This document shows, piece after piece, positions 48,832 through 59,800 of a stretch of DNA of 64,000 bases. The number at the start of each line of letters is the position of its first letter. Position 1 is the stretch's first letter. This DNA comes from JBAYIE01 sp965279165. GTDB taxonomy: Bacteria; Bacteroidota; Bacteroidia; UKL13-3. Under the pieces are notes generated by a model, which saw nothing but the letters and a program-made list of their open reading frames with translations, ran no database searches and was not told the origin of the DNA. The position numbers and the translations under genes are program-made. The stretch covers positions 1,054,001-1,118,000 of the forward strand of contig OZ257140.1 in the NCBI GenBank assembly GCA_965279165.1, given 5' to 3'.

Positions 48832-49334
48832 ATTAAAATTGATTTATTGTTGAGAATTACGGGTGCGAAAATAGCAAGATATAGGGTAAAAAAAATATGA
48901 TTTTAGCCTGATGTTCGGATGATTGGATGATTGGATGATTGGCACTTTACTAATCGTGTCGGGAGTTGTATATGCCACAGATGACACAAATGACACCGAT
49001 TTTTAACCGTAAAGGACGCTATGGTTTACGCGAAGGACACGAAGATTTTGGGAATAATTAAAATATCTATTTTTACGTTTTAGTGGTTTTAGAGATATGT
49101 CGCCCCTGCAGGGCTATGATGTGCAAATGCCACACTAATTATCCTGCTTCGCAGGATGCTTAGATATGTCGCCCTTTCAGGGCTATAATGCTATTGAAGA
49201 GGCAATAAGGAAATTCCATTTTGAGTTTAGTTTACTCCATGGATTCGAAAAACTCGCAGATTATCAAACAGCACTAAAACTTCAACACTTTAACACCTCC
49301 CCACTTAAACACTTAGTACTAAAACACTAAGCAC
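48832..49334. repeat. Intergenic repeat field with ATGTCGCCC hairpins
   Basis: No gene is seen. Features are GATGATTG in three tandem copies (near 48915-48940); a hairpin GCCC-CTGCA-GGGC (49102-49114) preceded by AGATATGTC; ATCCTGC-TTC-GCAGGAT (49141-49157); and GCCCT-TTC-AGGGC (49171-49183), again preceded by AGATATGTC. These resemble the hairpins in the 61.5 kb array. Confidence 0.7.
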
Positions 49335-49988
49335 CTAAAGAACCATCTCCGGGATTTCTCCTACAACCAACAACCGGCCTTCGGTTTTTTCTCTGATATG
49401 TTCAACACTTACTCCAGGAGCTCTTTCAAGCAATTGAAAACCTTCGGGTACGATATCAAAAACGCCTAATTCGGTCACCACTTTTTTAACGCATTTTAGT
49501 CCGGTTATGGGCAAACTGCATTTCTTTAATAATTTGGAATTGCCATGTTTATCGGTATGCTGCATGGCAACAATGATATTTTTTGCACTTGCCACCAGAT
49601 CCATCGCACCACCCATTCCTTTTACCATTTTACCCGGAATTTTCCAATTGGCTATATCGCCATTATCTGCAACTTCCATAGCACCTAAAACGGTAAGGTC
49701 TACCCTACCTCCACGTATCATCCCAAAACTTAAAGCGCTGTCAAAAAAGCTGCTTCCTTTTGTAGTAGTTACTGTTTGCTTTCCGGCATTGATTAAATCC
49801 GCATCCACTTCATCGGCGTAAGGAAATGGACCGATTCCAAGCAAGCCATTTTCTGATTGTAGAATAACTTCTATTCCATCCGGGACATAATTGGCAACCA
49901 GGGTTGGAATTCCAATACCAAGGTTTACATAATAACCATCTTGCAATTCTTTTGCAATGCGTTTAGCGATTCCGTATTTGTCTAACAT
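49335..49988 (-). CDS. scoB: 3-oxoacid CoA-transferase subunit B
   Basis: Subunit B of the succinyl-CoA:3-ketoacid CoA-transferase moves CoA between succinyl-CoA and acetoacetate. The 217-residue protein has the catalytic Glu46 in the SENGLLGIGP motif, VNLGIGIPTLVANY near 21-34, and GMGGAMDLVASAKN near 124-137. It follows scoA by 11 bp. Confidence 0.95.
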   Translation of the reverse strand: MLDKYGIAKRIAKELQDGYYVNLGIGIPTLVANYVPDGIEVILQSENGLLGIGPFPYADEVDADLINAGKQTVTTTKGSSFFDSALSFGMIRGGRVDLTVLGAMEVADNGDIANWKIPGKMVKGMGGAMDLVASAKNIIVAMQHTDKHGNSKLLKKCSLPITGLKCVKKVVTELGVFDIVPEGFQLLERAPGVSVEHIREKTEGRLLVVGEIPEMVL

Positions 49989-49999
49989 TTTACTTTTAT

Positions 50000-50701
50000 T
50001 TATGCCTTAACTCTTGTTGTCAATTGCTCAATTCTTTTTTCGTAATTATTTCCCTGAAATATCCTTTTCACATAAATACCCGGAGTATGAATTTGATCCG
50101 GGTCGAGTTCGCCGGCAGGTAATAATTCTTCAACTTCTGCAATGGTAATTTTTCCTGCCATAGCCATTAAAGGATTAAAGTTACGGGCTGTTTCTCTGAA
50201 AATTAAATTGCCATGTGTATCCCCTTTCCACGCTTTTACAATCGCGAAGTCGGCATCAAAAGCATATTCGAGTAAATAGGTTTTTCCATTAAAATCCCTT
50301 TGCTCTTTTCCATCGGCAACCTCGGTTCCAACTCCTGCAGGCGTATAAATTGCAGGCATTCCATACCCGGCTGCCATGCAACGCGTTGCCAATGTTCCTT
50401 GGGGTATTAATTCCACCTCTAATTCACCGCTTAATAATTGCCTTTCAAACTCTGCATTTTCACCCACGTAGGAAGAAACCATTTTCTTCACTTGGCGCGT
50501 TTTTAACATCAGTCCAATTCCAAAATCATCTACTCCTGCATTGTTAGAAATACAGGTTAAATTTTTTGGTCCTTTCTTTACTAATGCGGTAATGCAATTC
50601 TCCGGGATTCCACATAATCCAAATCCTCCTAATAATATTACCGCTCCATCTTCTATATCTCGAATAGCTTCGTCGGCATTTTGTACAACTTTTGTTAGCA
50701 T
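50000..50701 (-). CDS. scoA: 3-oxoacid CoA-transferase subunit A
   Basis: The 233-residue subunit A has the CoA-binding GGFGLCGIPENCI near 25-37 and NNAGVDDFGIGLML near 52-65. GVGTEVADGKE near 123-133 and ARNFNPLMAMAGKITIAEVEE are also typical. It forms a heteromer with ScoB, used in ketone body or branched-chain breakdown. The upstream gap is filled by a heptamer microsatellite. Confidence 0.95.
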   Translation of the reverse strand: MLTKVVQNADEAIRDIEDGAVILLGGFGLCGIPENCITALVKKGPKNLTCISNNAGVDDFGIGLMLKTRQVKKMVSSYVGENAEFERQLLSGELEVELIPQGTLATRCMAAGYGMPAIYTPAGVGTEVADGKEQRDFNGKTYLLEYAFDADFAIVKAWKGDTHGNLIFRETARNFNPLMAMAGKITIAEVEELLPAGELDPDQIHTPGIYVKRIFQGNNYEKRIEQLTTRVKA

Positions 50702-50743
50702 GGGGTTGTTATTTGTAGTTAGTTAATTGGGTGATGGGTGATG

Positions 50744-50813
50744 GGTAATTGGTAATTGGTAATTGGTAATTGGTAATTGGTAATTGGTAATTGGTAATTG
50801 GTAATTGGTAATT
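50744..50813. repeat. Heptamer microsatellite (GGTAATT)10
   Basis: Ten exact copies of GGTAATT are followed by degenerate ATAATTCATCATTC copies up to about 50,880. The array lies between scoA and clpS in the upstream region of scoA, where copy number changes could alter promoter spacing. Confidence 0.9.
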
Positions 50814-50879
50814 CGACGTCGCGCAATGTGTAATTCGTAATCCATAATTCATCATTCATAATTCATCATTCAAAACTCA

Positions 50880-51161
50880 TCATTCTCCTATCACCGCGCT
50901 CAATCCTTCATCGCATAAAGCCTGGCACATGGCTGCAAGTTCGCCTCTGTCGCCTGATTTTACTATTGCCTTTCCTTTGTAATGAACCAAGGTTGCAGAT
51001 TGTTCGGCTTGCAATTCATCGTGGTCACAAATACGAATTAAACATTCGATTACATGGTCAAAAGAATTCACATCATCATTGTATAAAATAAGTTTCGACG
51101 AAATATTGATATCATCCAATACTTCAATCAGCTCTTCTTGTTTTAAATACTCCTTACTCAT
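50880..51161 (-). CDS. clpS: ATP-dependent Clp protease adaptor ClpS
   Basis: ClpS delivers N-degron substrates to a Clp ATPase. The ATG at 51161 (MSKEYLKQ), 10 bases after the plsY stop, is preferred to an ATG at 51209 inside plsY. The 93-residue protein has the signature LILYNDDVNSFDHVIECLIRI near 24-44 and HYKGKAIVKSG near 60-70. The Asp pair in YNDD and the downstream His are substrate-recognition residues in the family. No clpA or clpC is in the window. Confidence 0.92.
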   Translation of the reverse strand: MSKEYLKQEELIEVLDDINISSKLILYNDDVNSFDHVIECLIRICDHDELQAEQSATLVHYKGKAIVKSGDRGELAAMCQALCDEGLSAVIGE

Positions 51162-51171
51162 ATGCTTCACT

Positions 51172-51807
51172 TTATACTGCTTTCTTTTTAAAGCTGAACT
51201 TGTTTTCATTGCCTGCCATTAACCTGCTGATATTGGCACGATGGGTATAAATCACCATAACGGCAATGGCACAAAAGAAAATATTTGCTGTGAGATTATC
51301 TTCATAAAAATAAAACGACAAAACTGCTGCAAATATTCCTGCACTCATGCTTCCTACAGAAATATAACGCGTTAGCCAAACAATGGAAACAAAAAGTAGA
51401 ATACACAATAAAGCAATTTGATAATCCAATGCTATGGCTAATCCGAGTAATGTAGCAATTCCCTTGCCCCCTTTAAATTGGGCAAAAACTGGGAATACAT
51501 GTCCGATTACTGCGATCACGCCAAAAAACATTTTAAATTGAAACAAAGTTTCTGGAGTATCCGAATTTGATACTGCCAGGTATGCCAAGTTGGTTGCGAT
51601 AAACCCTTTTAACAGATCAAAAAACAAAACGATAATTCCGGCTTTGTTTCCTAAAACCCTTAAGGTGTTTGTAGCACCTGCATTTTTGCTACCATGCTCG
51701 CGAACATCAATTTGATGAAACTTTTTTCCATACCAAACAGCACTAGGTATGGAGCCTATTAAATAAGCAAGTAAAGCACATAAAAAAATCATAATACTCG
51801 GTTCCAC
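51172..51807 (-). CDS. plsY: Glycerol-3-phosphate acyltransferase PlsY
   Basis: PlsY makes lysophosphatidic acid from acyl-phosphate and glycerol-3-phosphate at the inner membrane. The 211-residue hydrophobic protein has several membrane helices. Its family motifs are GSKNAGATNTLRVLG near 38-52 and FKGGKGIATLLG near 108-119. The start is a GTG overlapping the upstream stop by one base (TAGTG), or an ATG 15 bases later (51792). Confidence 0.94.
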   Translation of the reverse strand: MEPSIMIFLCALLAYLIGSIPSAVWYGKKFHQIDVREHGSKNAGATNTLRVLGNKAGIIVLFFDLLKGFIATNLAYLAVSNSDTPETLFQFKMFFGVIAVIGHVFPVFAQFKGGKGIATLLGLAIALDYQIALLCILLFVSIVWLTRYISVGSMSAGIFAAVLSFYFYEDNLTANIFFCAIAVMVIYTHRANISRLMAGNENKFSFKKKAV

Positions 51808-54800
51808 TATTTTTGTAATTTCATGTTTCTAACAAACTTGTTGCGGTCGCCAATATTTGCCGGTCGCAAACTAAAATTCTCCTGTTGTTTCGAAACTTTT
51901 TCAAAATTATCTTTTATGTTTTGATTATACAAGGGGTCGGAACCTATAGTAAACAACATGCCTCTCTGGTACTTAAAGAAATACCAGCTACCTTCGGGAG
52001 TTTGCAGGTACATGGTATAATCGTCGCCGGAACGTTTTTTGGTTATCTCGATTCTGCCATAATATTTTCTTTCAATTTTGAGGTTATCAACTGCATTTAA
52101 ACTCAAGTCGCCTTCCGAAACAAAAGATCTTGTAGCCTGGTTCCACCTAAAAGATACTGCACTAAACAAAAACGATTTTTGCAATTCATCCACTGCAGGT
52201 ATTGTTTTATCAGGTAGTTCCGACAATACTTTGAATACATCCTTTTCGTTTTTCATCAAATCGGAGAAACCTTTGGTTAATAATGCCTCATCAAAATCGG
52301 CATTGGAGGCATTTGAACTTTGGTTTATCAAGGTATCATACAAAATGCGCATGGCTGATTTCGGAAAAGGGAAATTAAGCATCACCATTAGCTTCATGCG
52401 GAAGGTGGTATCTTTATAGGAGTAAATTCCATTTCCTGCAGTTTGCAAATCAAATGCACTTCCTTCAAACCCAAGTTTAAATCGGCCTTCATAATAAATA
52501 TTTTTCTTGCCTGCACTTAGCTCCATATAGTTCCCTTTTAAACCGGCACCAAAAACTTTGTCGTACGGACCTAGCTTATAAATTCCTAAAGCTTCATTGT
52601 ATTGCAGTGTTCCGCTTAATTTAATTAATTCGGGATCGGAACCATTTCGCTTCCTGCTAAAAAACGCGGGATAAATATGTGTTGAATCGTTGGAAATATT
52701 TAATCCGGTCATCAATACCTGTCGGTTGGTATTGGTGCCCATGGTATCCACCGATAAGTAAACCGAATCAGGATTGATGATGGCAGAGGCTCTGAACCAA
52801 TCGGTTTTAGGATAAGGCAAATCATGACGAGCAAGGAAAAATCCTTCATACTCCAAATTCTTTTGCACACTTCTTAAGATGGCATTTCCTTTAAATGAAA
52901 TATGGTTACCAACATAAAAGTTAGCTGAATCCGGAATATTTGTTTTGCCATACAATCGATGTTGTTCATCTACTTTGATTTCATCGAGGAAGAATCGCTG
53001 GATATTTTTTCGGCTATCGGTGTATTGGTATTTACCGGTTGCATATATATTAAACCTACCATTGATGGTCATCCGTACCTGCTCAATTTTATGGTATTTA
53101 GTGGCGGTATCTGCAATAACTTCTGCACGTTGCAACTCATCCATGATGGCATCGGCCCTGATAATTACCTTACCACTATCCGGATATACCCAGGCATCTG
53201 CTATAGGGATGTATGGAATCTTTTTTGCTGTAAGGGTAAAATCTTTCAGTTGCAAAGTGGTGGTGCCAGAAACAAATTTTAAAGAATCCTGGCTACCCCT
53301 GGTCGATAATAAATAAGAAACATCTTTCCCATTTTCCTGGTGCGAATCAAAGTCGAGGGTTTGTTTATCCATCATCCATTGAAACTGTTTAAACGAACCT
53401 GCATACAGATTATAATTAAACATCGAGTTTACTCCTTCTTCGTTGTATACAAATTTTCCGGTCGCGTTATTCAAATCTACATTAGCTTGAACAGAGCCCG
53501 AATAAAATGCAAATTTGGTGGAGTCCATATAATTTATCATTCTGAAATTTGCTGTATCCGCATAAACTACATCCGGCTTCATCCAAAAATTGGTAGAAAC
53601 CAATTGTGCATCCCGAATATGGTTCACCCCTTTTGCCGCCAAACGTTGTGGTGTTAACATCAATGTTCCATCTAGTTTAACACGGTTATTGGAAACTTGA
53701 ATTTTTTCTGCAGTATTGGTTATGTACATCGTATCCATATATGGAACCCAATGTTCATGAACACCCATGGCAAACGCATCCGGATATTTTTCTGTTCTGT
53801 CGTTTTTAAAAGACGAACAAAAGGCATTCATCGAATCAAGTAAAAAGGTAAACTGTTCCGATTCCGACATAGAAGACAAATAACGCAATTCTCCTTTCCC
53901 AAAATACCCTTCATCGCTTAACGACAAGGCAACATAGCCTCTTCCTTTTTCTCCATATAATGGATAACCGGCTTCCGATTTTTCAATTTTAAAACCAAGC
54001 GACCTGTCGGGTTGGAGATATAAATGGTAACGTAAGTCGGGCATGATGCCGCCCGAAATCATTGTTCCATCAAGTGATAAGGTTTCGAAATCAAGATCGC
54101 TCAAACTATCAATGGTAAATGGATCGACATCAAAATAAAAGCGATTTCTATCGTAAACACCATATTGTGTAGTTGGTTTATCGTAATATACTTTTGATCC
54201 TACGTCCGATTTAAAAATGGGATAACCGGGAATGTCTTTTCTTCCACTTTTGTTTCCGGGATGATCGATTGCAAGCGTACCAAAAACATTTTGCAACACA
54301 CTTTTTATTGGAATATCCGAGCCGGTAGCATCATCGTAATAATGGAATTTCATGGAATCGACATTGTTTAACCGAACCTGGAAAGTATGGTAATCAAAAG
54401 CAAAACCACTTCCATAAAAATCAACTTTCCCTGCACGAATGCGACCGGCTAAATCCATGTTGCGATTTTTCTTCACCGTTAATATTTGATCTTTTGGAAC
54501 AATATATACGTTTTGAGAATCGCTAAACTGAAACTTCGGAACACCTTGCACCTGCAAATCGTTATTGATTAAACTAATGGATGCATTGGGATATCTTTTG
54601 ATGATAGAAAAAAACGCAATGGCATCATAATCCGTTTTACCAAAATGCGCATTTACGTAATCGTATAATTTTCTTTTTACATACACATAATCTTTCTCCA
54701 CATCAAAATCAATATACCCTCTGTCGTTTAGGGCTATCATTTGAATACGCAAATCACTTACATTGGATTTGTAGTTTGGTGCATAATCGTATAATGAAAA

Positions 54801-56165
54801 ACTTTTCACATTACGACGGTCACAATACAATTTAATACGTTGTAAAGGATTATAATCCAAGATCCCTTGCACCCTTTCGTATCGCAGGTCGCGGAAATAA
54901 TTTACGGATTCGAATTTGGCAGGTTCGTTATCGTTTACCATATCCAAATCCACCTTCGGATTGGTTAAATCCCAAGTAACCTGATCCACATAAAATTCCA
55001 TGTTGTGGTAAGAATCGTAAAATGGTGCAGAACTGATTCCTTCGTCATTCCGATAAATATGCATGAAATCGTCGGTGAGACGATACGTAAATTCTATTTG
55101 TGGATGATAGATAGAATCTTTGTCGAGGTACATTACCATTGCAGCTTTTTTTGAACCAACCCTACCCTCTCTTACCATAAATTCTTTAGCTTGAATTTTA
55201 AATATGGGTTTTCCTCGGTAAGCAAATAACAATTCTGCTTTAGCGCTATCGACACCTTTTCCAACTAAGACTCGACCTTTTAAACCAAATGAACCGGTTA
55301 GTTTTGCTTTGCCAAATTGTATGTTGGTAAAATTAGTGCGATGCGATTGAAATTGCGGATACATCGATCGACTACCTGCTGATTGAGCCATGGGACGATC
55401 AATTAAAACTCCTGCAATAGCTTCCGAAAACAAAGCAGGATAATGCAGCATTGCCGTATCGGCACGGATATTTCCGGTTGCAAAATCGATGGTATAGCGG
55501 CGTAAATCAGCATATATGGCTGCACTATCAAGGCCAACACGTGTCCACCAATACGTTCCTCCATTCCCAACCCATTGGTTATTGGCAGCAAAATATTTTC
55601 CTCCGGTATTTTTAATTTGAATGGTATCACCCAAAGTATAACAAAACAGATTCATGTTTTTAAACATAAATGCCGGGTCTTCACTTTTCAAATCCATATC
55701 CACTTCTGCATTGTCGGTAACCCATGTCATGCCGCCTACTTTGGCTACAATATGGTCTTGAAAAACATTTTTTGAAATTTGGGCAAAGGTGGCAAAATCA
55801 TCTTTGGATTGGGTAAAGGAAAGTACGGCAGCCTTATGCCATTTATCGAGTTTAGAAACTTGGTTATTTTCAATCAATCCCGACATGGCACGCAAATAAT
55901 TTTCAAGTACAGAGATTGCAATTTTTCGATCAACCAATTGGTTGGTTAGTTTTATAACTTGTGTTTTTTGGGCAGGAGAAATTTGGTTTGCGGTATAGAA
56001 ACCGATAAAATCGGCACCGGCATCGATGGCCGATTTGCTTCCTGATTTTTGGATATATGCCTCGAGGTCGGTACTAAACTGCATCGGGTCGAACGACAAT
56101 TGCGCCTTAACCGATATCGACAAAAGAAACAAAGTGAAATATACGGCAAATCGTTTTTTAAACAT
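51807..56165 (-). CDS. Giant secreted protein of unknown function upstream of plsY
   Basis: The ATG at 56165 begins a good signal peptide (MFKKRFAVYFTLFLLSISVKAQ); upstream in-frame codons look non-coding. The protein has 1,452 residues. After a helical stretch to about residue 150, it is almost all beta-strands with Asp/Ser turns. Recurring phrases such as GKVDFYGSGFAFDYHTFQV, VDSMKFHYYDD and PKVDLDMVNDNEPAKFES resemble long lipid-transfer beta proteins (OstA, AsmA and TamB types) only in texture. There is no T9SS tail and no recognised domain. It is coupled to plsY, so an envelope or lipid role is inferred. Function unknown. Confidence 0.85.
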   Translation of the reverse strand: MFKKRFAVYFTLFLLSISVKAQLSFDPMQFSTDLEAYIQKSGSKSAIDAGADFIGFYTANQISPAQKTQVIKLTNQLVDRKIAISVLENYLRAMSGLIENNQVSKLDKWHKAAVLSFTQSKDDFATFAQISKNVFQDHIVAKVGGMTWVTDNAEVDMDLKSEDPAFMFKNMNLFCYTLGDTIQIKNTGGKYFAANNQWVGNGGTYWWTRVGLDSAAIYADLRRYTIDFATGNIRADTAMLHYPALFSEAIAGVLIDRPMAQSAGSRSMYPQFQSHRTNFTNIQFGKAKLTGSFGLKGRVLVGKGVDSAKAELLFAYRGKPIFKIQAKEFMVREGRVGSKKAAMVMYLDKDSIYHPQIEFTYRLTDDFMHIYRNDEGISSAPFYDSYHNMEFYVDQVTWDLTNPKVDLDMVNDNEPAKFESVNYFRDLRYERVQGILDYNPLQRIKLYCDRRNVKSFSLYDYAPNYKSNVSDLRIQMIALNDRGYIDFDVEKDYVYVKRKLYDYVNAHFGKTDYDAIAFFSIIKRYPNASISLINNDLQVQGVPKFQFSDSQNVYIVPKDQILTVKKNRNMDLAGRIRAGKVDFYGSGFAFDYHTFQVRLNNVDSMKFHYYDDATGSDIPIKSVLQNVFGTLAIDHPGNKSGRKDIPGYPIFKSDVGSKVYYDKPTTQYGVYDRNRFYFDVDPFTIDSLSDLDFETLSLDGTMISGGIMPDLRYHLYLQPDRSLGFKIEKSEAGYPLYGEKGRGYVALSLSDEGYFGKGELRYLSSMSESEQFTFLLDSMNAFCSSFKNDRTEKYPDAFAMGVHEHWVPYMDTMYITNTAEKIQVSNNRVKLDGTLMLTPQRLAAKGVNHIRDAQLVSTNFWMKPDVVYADTANFRMINYMDSTKFAFYSGSVQANVDLNNATGKFVYNEEGVNSMFNYNLYAGSFKQFQWMMDKQTLDFDSHQENGKDVSYLLSTRGSQDSLKFVSGTTTLQLKDFTLTAKKIPYIPIADAWVYPDSGKVIIRADAIMDELQRAEVIADTATKYHKIEQVRMTINGRFNIYATGKYQYTDSRKNIQRFFLDEIKVDEQHRLYGKTNIPDSANFYVGNHISFKGNAILRSVQKNLEYEGFFLARHDLPYPKTDWFRASAIINPDSVYLSVDTMGTNTNRQVLMTGLNISNDSTHIYPAFFSRKRNGSDPELIKLSGTLQYNEALGIYKLGPYDKVFGAGLKGNYMELSAGKKNIYYEGRFKLGFEGSAFDLQTAGNGIYSYKDTTFRMKLMVMLNFPFPKSAMRILYDTLINQSSNASNADFDEALLTKGFSDLMKNEKDVFKVLSELPDKTIPAVDELQKSFLFSAVSFRWNQATRSFVSEGDLSLNAVDNLKIERKYYGRIEITKKRSGDDYTMYLQTPEGSWYFFKYQRGMLFTIGSDPLYNQNIKDNFEKVSKQQENFSLRPANIGDRNKFVRNMKLQK

Positions 56166-56399
56166 ACATAAAATCATACTTGGTAAATGTATGGAAAGGA
56201 GGTTGGAATTAAAACGAAAATACTGGATTAAAATTTCCATACCAACAAAGTATTGCATGTTTCAACAAAATAGAAACTAAATTCTCTTTTTAGTTGAAGT
56301 TAAAGAGATTAATAGAGGTATAATATTTTAGGATTTTTAAAATAATTAGCTAAATTTTGTAGCGTTTTGTATTGCATCAAACATTAATCTATTACAACT
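56166..56399. other. Divergent promoter region, no gene seen
   Basis: This AT-rich gap separates the giant minus-strand gene from the plus-strand Cys-rich gene. No full TTTG/TAnnTTTG pair was identified; TAAATTTTG near 56353 is a near match. Confidence 0.3.
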
Positions 56400-56840
56400 A
56401 TGAAAAATTTAGTATTCAAATTATTAATTTGTCTATTCTTTTACTTTCCATTTGTTGTTAATGGTCAGTCGTGGTCAATTATTAATTATTCTGATTGTCC
56501 GTTAACAGTAACTTTAACTTGTGGATCAATAAGTGAATCCTCAAATACCTATTCAGACAATTGGTACGGTATGTGGGATAGTACAATTGTTGGAAATCAT
56601 AGTTTTGGTAACATTCCCTGCTCTTGTAGTGATCCTACATTAAGGATCGTCGACAACTGCGACGACCAAAATGTACAATTAATACAATGCCCTTTGTCAG
56701 CATTAAACTCCAGTAACGATAAATGGTGTTGTTGTAACCACACCTATCCATCTTGCCAAGATGAAAATAATTGTTTTATCATAACATTCAATACTGGAAA
56801 TTGTACTATTACTTTCAGCAGACCAGCAGATTGTCTCTAA
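56400..56840 (+). CDS. Small Cys-rich secreted protein of unknown function
   Basis: The protein has 146 residues with a signal peptide (MKNLVFKLLICLFFYFPFVV, cleavage near VNGQ). The mature part of about 123 residues carries 13 cysteines, including a CSC, a CCC (DKWCCCNH) and spaced pairs, which suggests several disulphides or a metal site outside the cytoplasm. No family recognised. The T9SS cargo gene begins 36 bp downstream, so they may be cotranscribed. Confidence 0.75.
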   Translation: MKNLVFKLLICLFFYFPFVVNGQSWSIINYSDCPLTVTLTCGSISESSNTYSDNWYGMWDSTIVGNHSFGNIPCSCSDPTLRIVDNCDDQNVQLIQCPLSALNSSNDKWCCCNHTYPSCQDENNCFIITFNTGNCTITFSRPADCL

Positions 56841-56876
56841 CCCAATAAATTAACGCCGCTACATATACGTTTAAGT

Positions 56877-59800
56877 ATGTTCGCTCGAATAATATTATCA
56901 TTTATTGTAATAATTGGCTTTTTGCAAACAACAAGGTCCAATGCCCAAGATGTATTAAAACTAATTGAATTAATGGATAGTAGTGATGGATCTTCCAATG
57001 GTTTTCCTAAATCTATTTTTACAACTAAAAATTTCAAATATATTATCAATAGATTTGGTTATTCAATAGCTAAAACAGGCTTTATAATTCCTACGATTGG
57101 AGCAGATACCAATATCAACCATAGTCTTGTAACCATACATGACAAAAATGATAGCTTAGTTTCTTACTTTACAACGACATTAAGTATGTCAATATCCAGA
57201 ATAAATACTTATGGTGAATTAGAAGTTTTTGATTACCAAGACAGTGTTTTATTGCTTATAACTTCTTTAAAACAAGATGTATATATTAATGGGATATTGC
57301 AATTAGCAAAAGACCTGAATAGTACCCAAAAAGGGAAAAGACTGTTAACAATTGATAAGCATGGCAACGTTACACAATTGGCAAAAATAGATGTTACGAG
57401 TTTCGGAGATGCATACAATAGTGGTTCTATCAGGCATATAGAATCGGGCTTTAGGTTGAGCAAGGATAAAAAATATTTCTATGCCATGTATAATACGGTA
57501 ACCGATTTTGATTCAACACAATTTGACACCTCTATATTTAAACCCGGATTCACAACCATACTAAAATACGATACGAAAACCGGAGCGTTGAACAGAACTT
57601 TTTTAGTGCCCAATCAATTCGACCGATTCGATATTTTAGATTCGACCATATTATTGTATGGATTCGACCCTAAATTTACCCCTTCTTATCAAATTAATCA
57701 GATTACCTACCAAAAGGACACCGCCGATAAAAGTAAATATGATTTGATCCTTGGTGGATTCTCGGAAACTACAAATACGCTTATCTGGCATACCATTCTT
57801 AAAAACAACTATTATCTTGGACAAATTAAAGTCTTTGACCAATCTGTATTTTGCTCATTTTATACCAAAGATACCCTTCGCATAAATAACCAATTGATTG
57901 GTGAAGTAAGCGGTAGTTTTTATGATGTACTTGCTTCTTTAAATATAAACGGGCAATTGAATTGGGGCAAAACAATTAAGAACGGTAGAATATATGAACT
58001 AAACCAATTCCACCCAAACGAAATTTGTTTAACGCTATATGCTGATGCTACGGGGGGATCAGAAGCAACCAACTTTAGGTATGGCGGTAAATATTATCCG
58101 AGAACAACCTGGAACTCGAATTATTTCCATATTGACGCTGCAAACGGAAATGTGTTGGCTAATTTTTCAATCGGTTTTATTCGCGATTATAATATGGTGA
58201 TGACAGGTCAATATTCCTCCAGGATGGACAGCACCAATTATGTGGCTTATAATTTACGCAACCAAGATAGTATCCTGATAAACGGAAAGTATTATTACAA
58301 GAAGATTAAAAGTCCTTATTACCACCAATCCATTATTGCCAAAGTGAAAATTAATACGGCGGTGTTGCCGTTGAATCAATTTGAAGCTAAACCGTTAGCT
58401 GCAACCAGAATGGCAATTAGATGGAAAAAAGACAGCAGTTATCAAGCCGATAAAATGAGTGTGCTTGTATTTGCAAAAGAAATAGATAAAATCAATACTG
58501 CTGCTAATAATACCAATCCAATCTTTTGGTTTTACAATACCAATTTTGCAGGAAATAGCAGCACCTACAGCCACGACTCTTTGGCAAAGTTTTGTTATAT
58601 AGGCGACGAAGATAGTGTGGTAATTACCGGACTTAAACCCAACACGAAATATCATTTTACCGCGTTTGTGGTTCGCGATTTTGATTATATTTATTCTACT
58701 CCAATTAACGATAGCAATGTAACGTTTAAAGCCACCATATTACCTCCAAGTAATTTGAAATTTGAAGCCATAAGTTTCACTGATGGAAAACTAAGTTGGC
58801 ATATCCCGGATACATTGAACCCAAAACTATATAGCACTAAAGTATTTGCTAAAAAAGCATCTGCCATAAATATTGTAGATACTGTATTAGATTTAAAGTG
58901 GAACTATAAACACCATATTGCATTCGGAAACGGAGATGCGTTTTTTGCTGACAGCAATGCCTTCTGCGTTTATAATGGTGATTCAAACCATACTATAATA
59001 ACCGGTTTGGAAAGAAATATGACCTATTACTTTATGGCATATATGGTTCGTCCTATAGACACCATTGTTTCCAATCCAATATTCGAAACGGGTTTTATTC
59101 CAATACCACCATTTTATCCTATCGGGAAAATAGCCAAAACTAATTTACAAAATGGAAATCCCGACTCCATAGGAATTAAGGTTAAAGTTCAAGGAATAGT
59201 TTATGGCAATAACCAAGTTGATGTAGGCACTAAGTTGGTGTTGCGAGATTCGACAGGAGGGATTACCATCCAAAACCTTTCAAAAAAATATAATTTGTCA
59301 ATAAAAGAAGGGGATAAACTCGAAGTGGAAGGTACGGTTGTTTCGCATCGTGGATTGGCAAGCCTTGATTTAGACACCATTCTTTTTGTTTCCGGAAACC
59401 ATAATTTGCAAGTACCTCACGTAACCAACAAGCCGGGTGAAGTAGATGAAAACGATTTGATCACCATTGATTCCATCCGATTTATTTCTATTCCCAACAA
59501 TGCTACCTGGCCTTTAAACGATACGATTATAAAGGTAATTAATGTGCAACTGGACACCATTTCTATCAAATTAATTGGTGCAAATCTTATTGGTGGATTT
59601 ACGATTCCGTATAGTAAACTTTTTTCTATAACCGGACTTGGTTCTCAAGTTAGCAGCAGCATTTCAGCTCCATATCTATTTGATGGGTATGAAATAATTC
59701 CTCGGTATATACATGATATCGATGAAATACCAAACGATTCGTTGTTACCATTTGGTTTAATGAATCCTTTACGTAACACTTCTATTGTTTTGGAAAAAGA

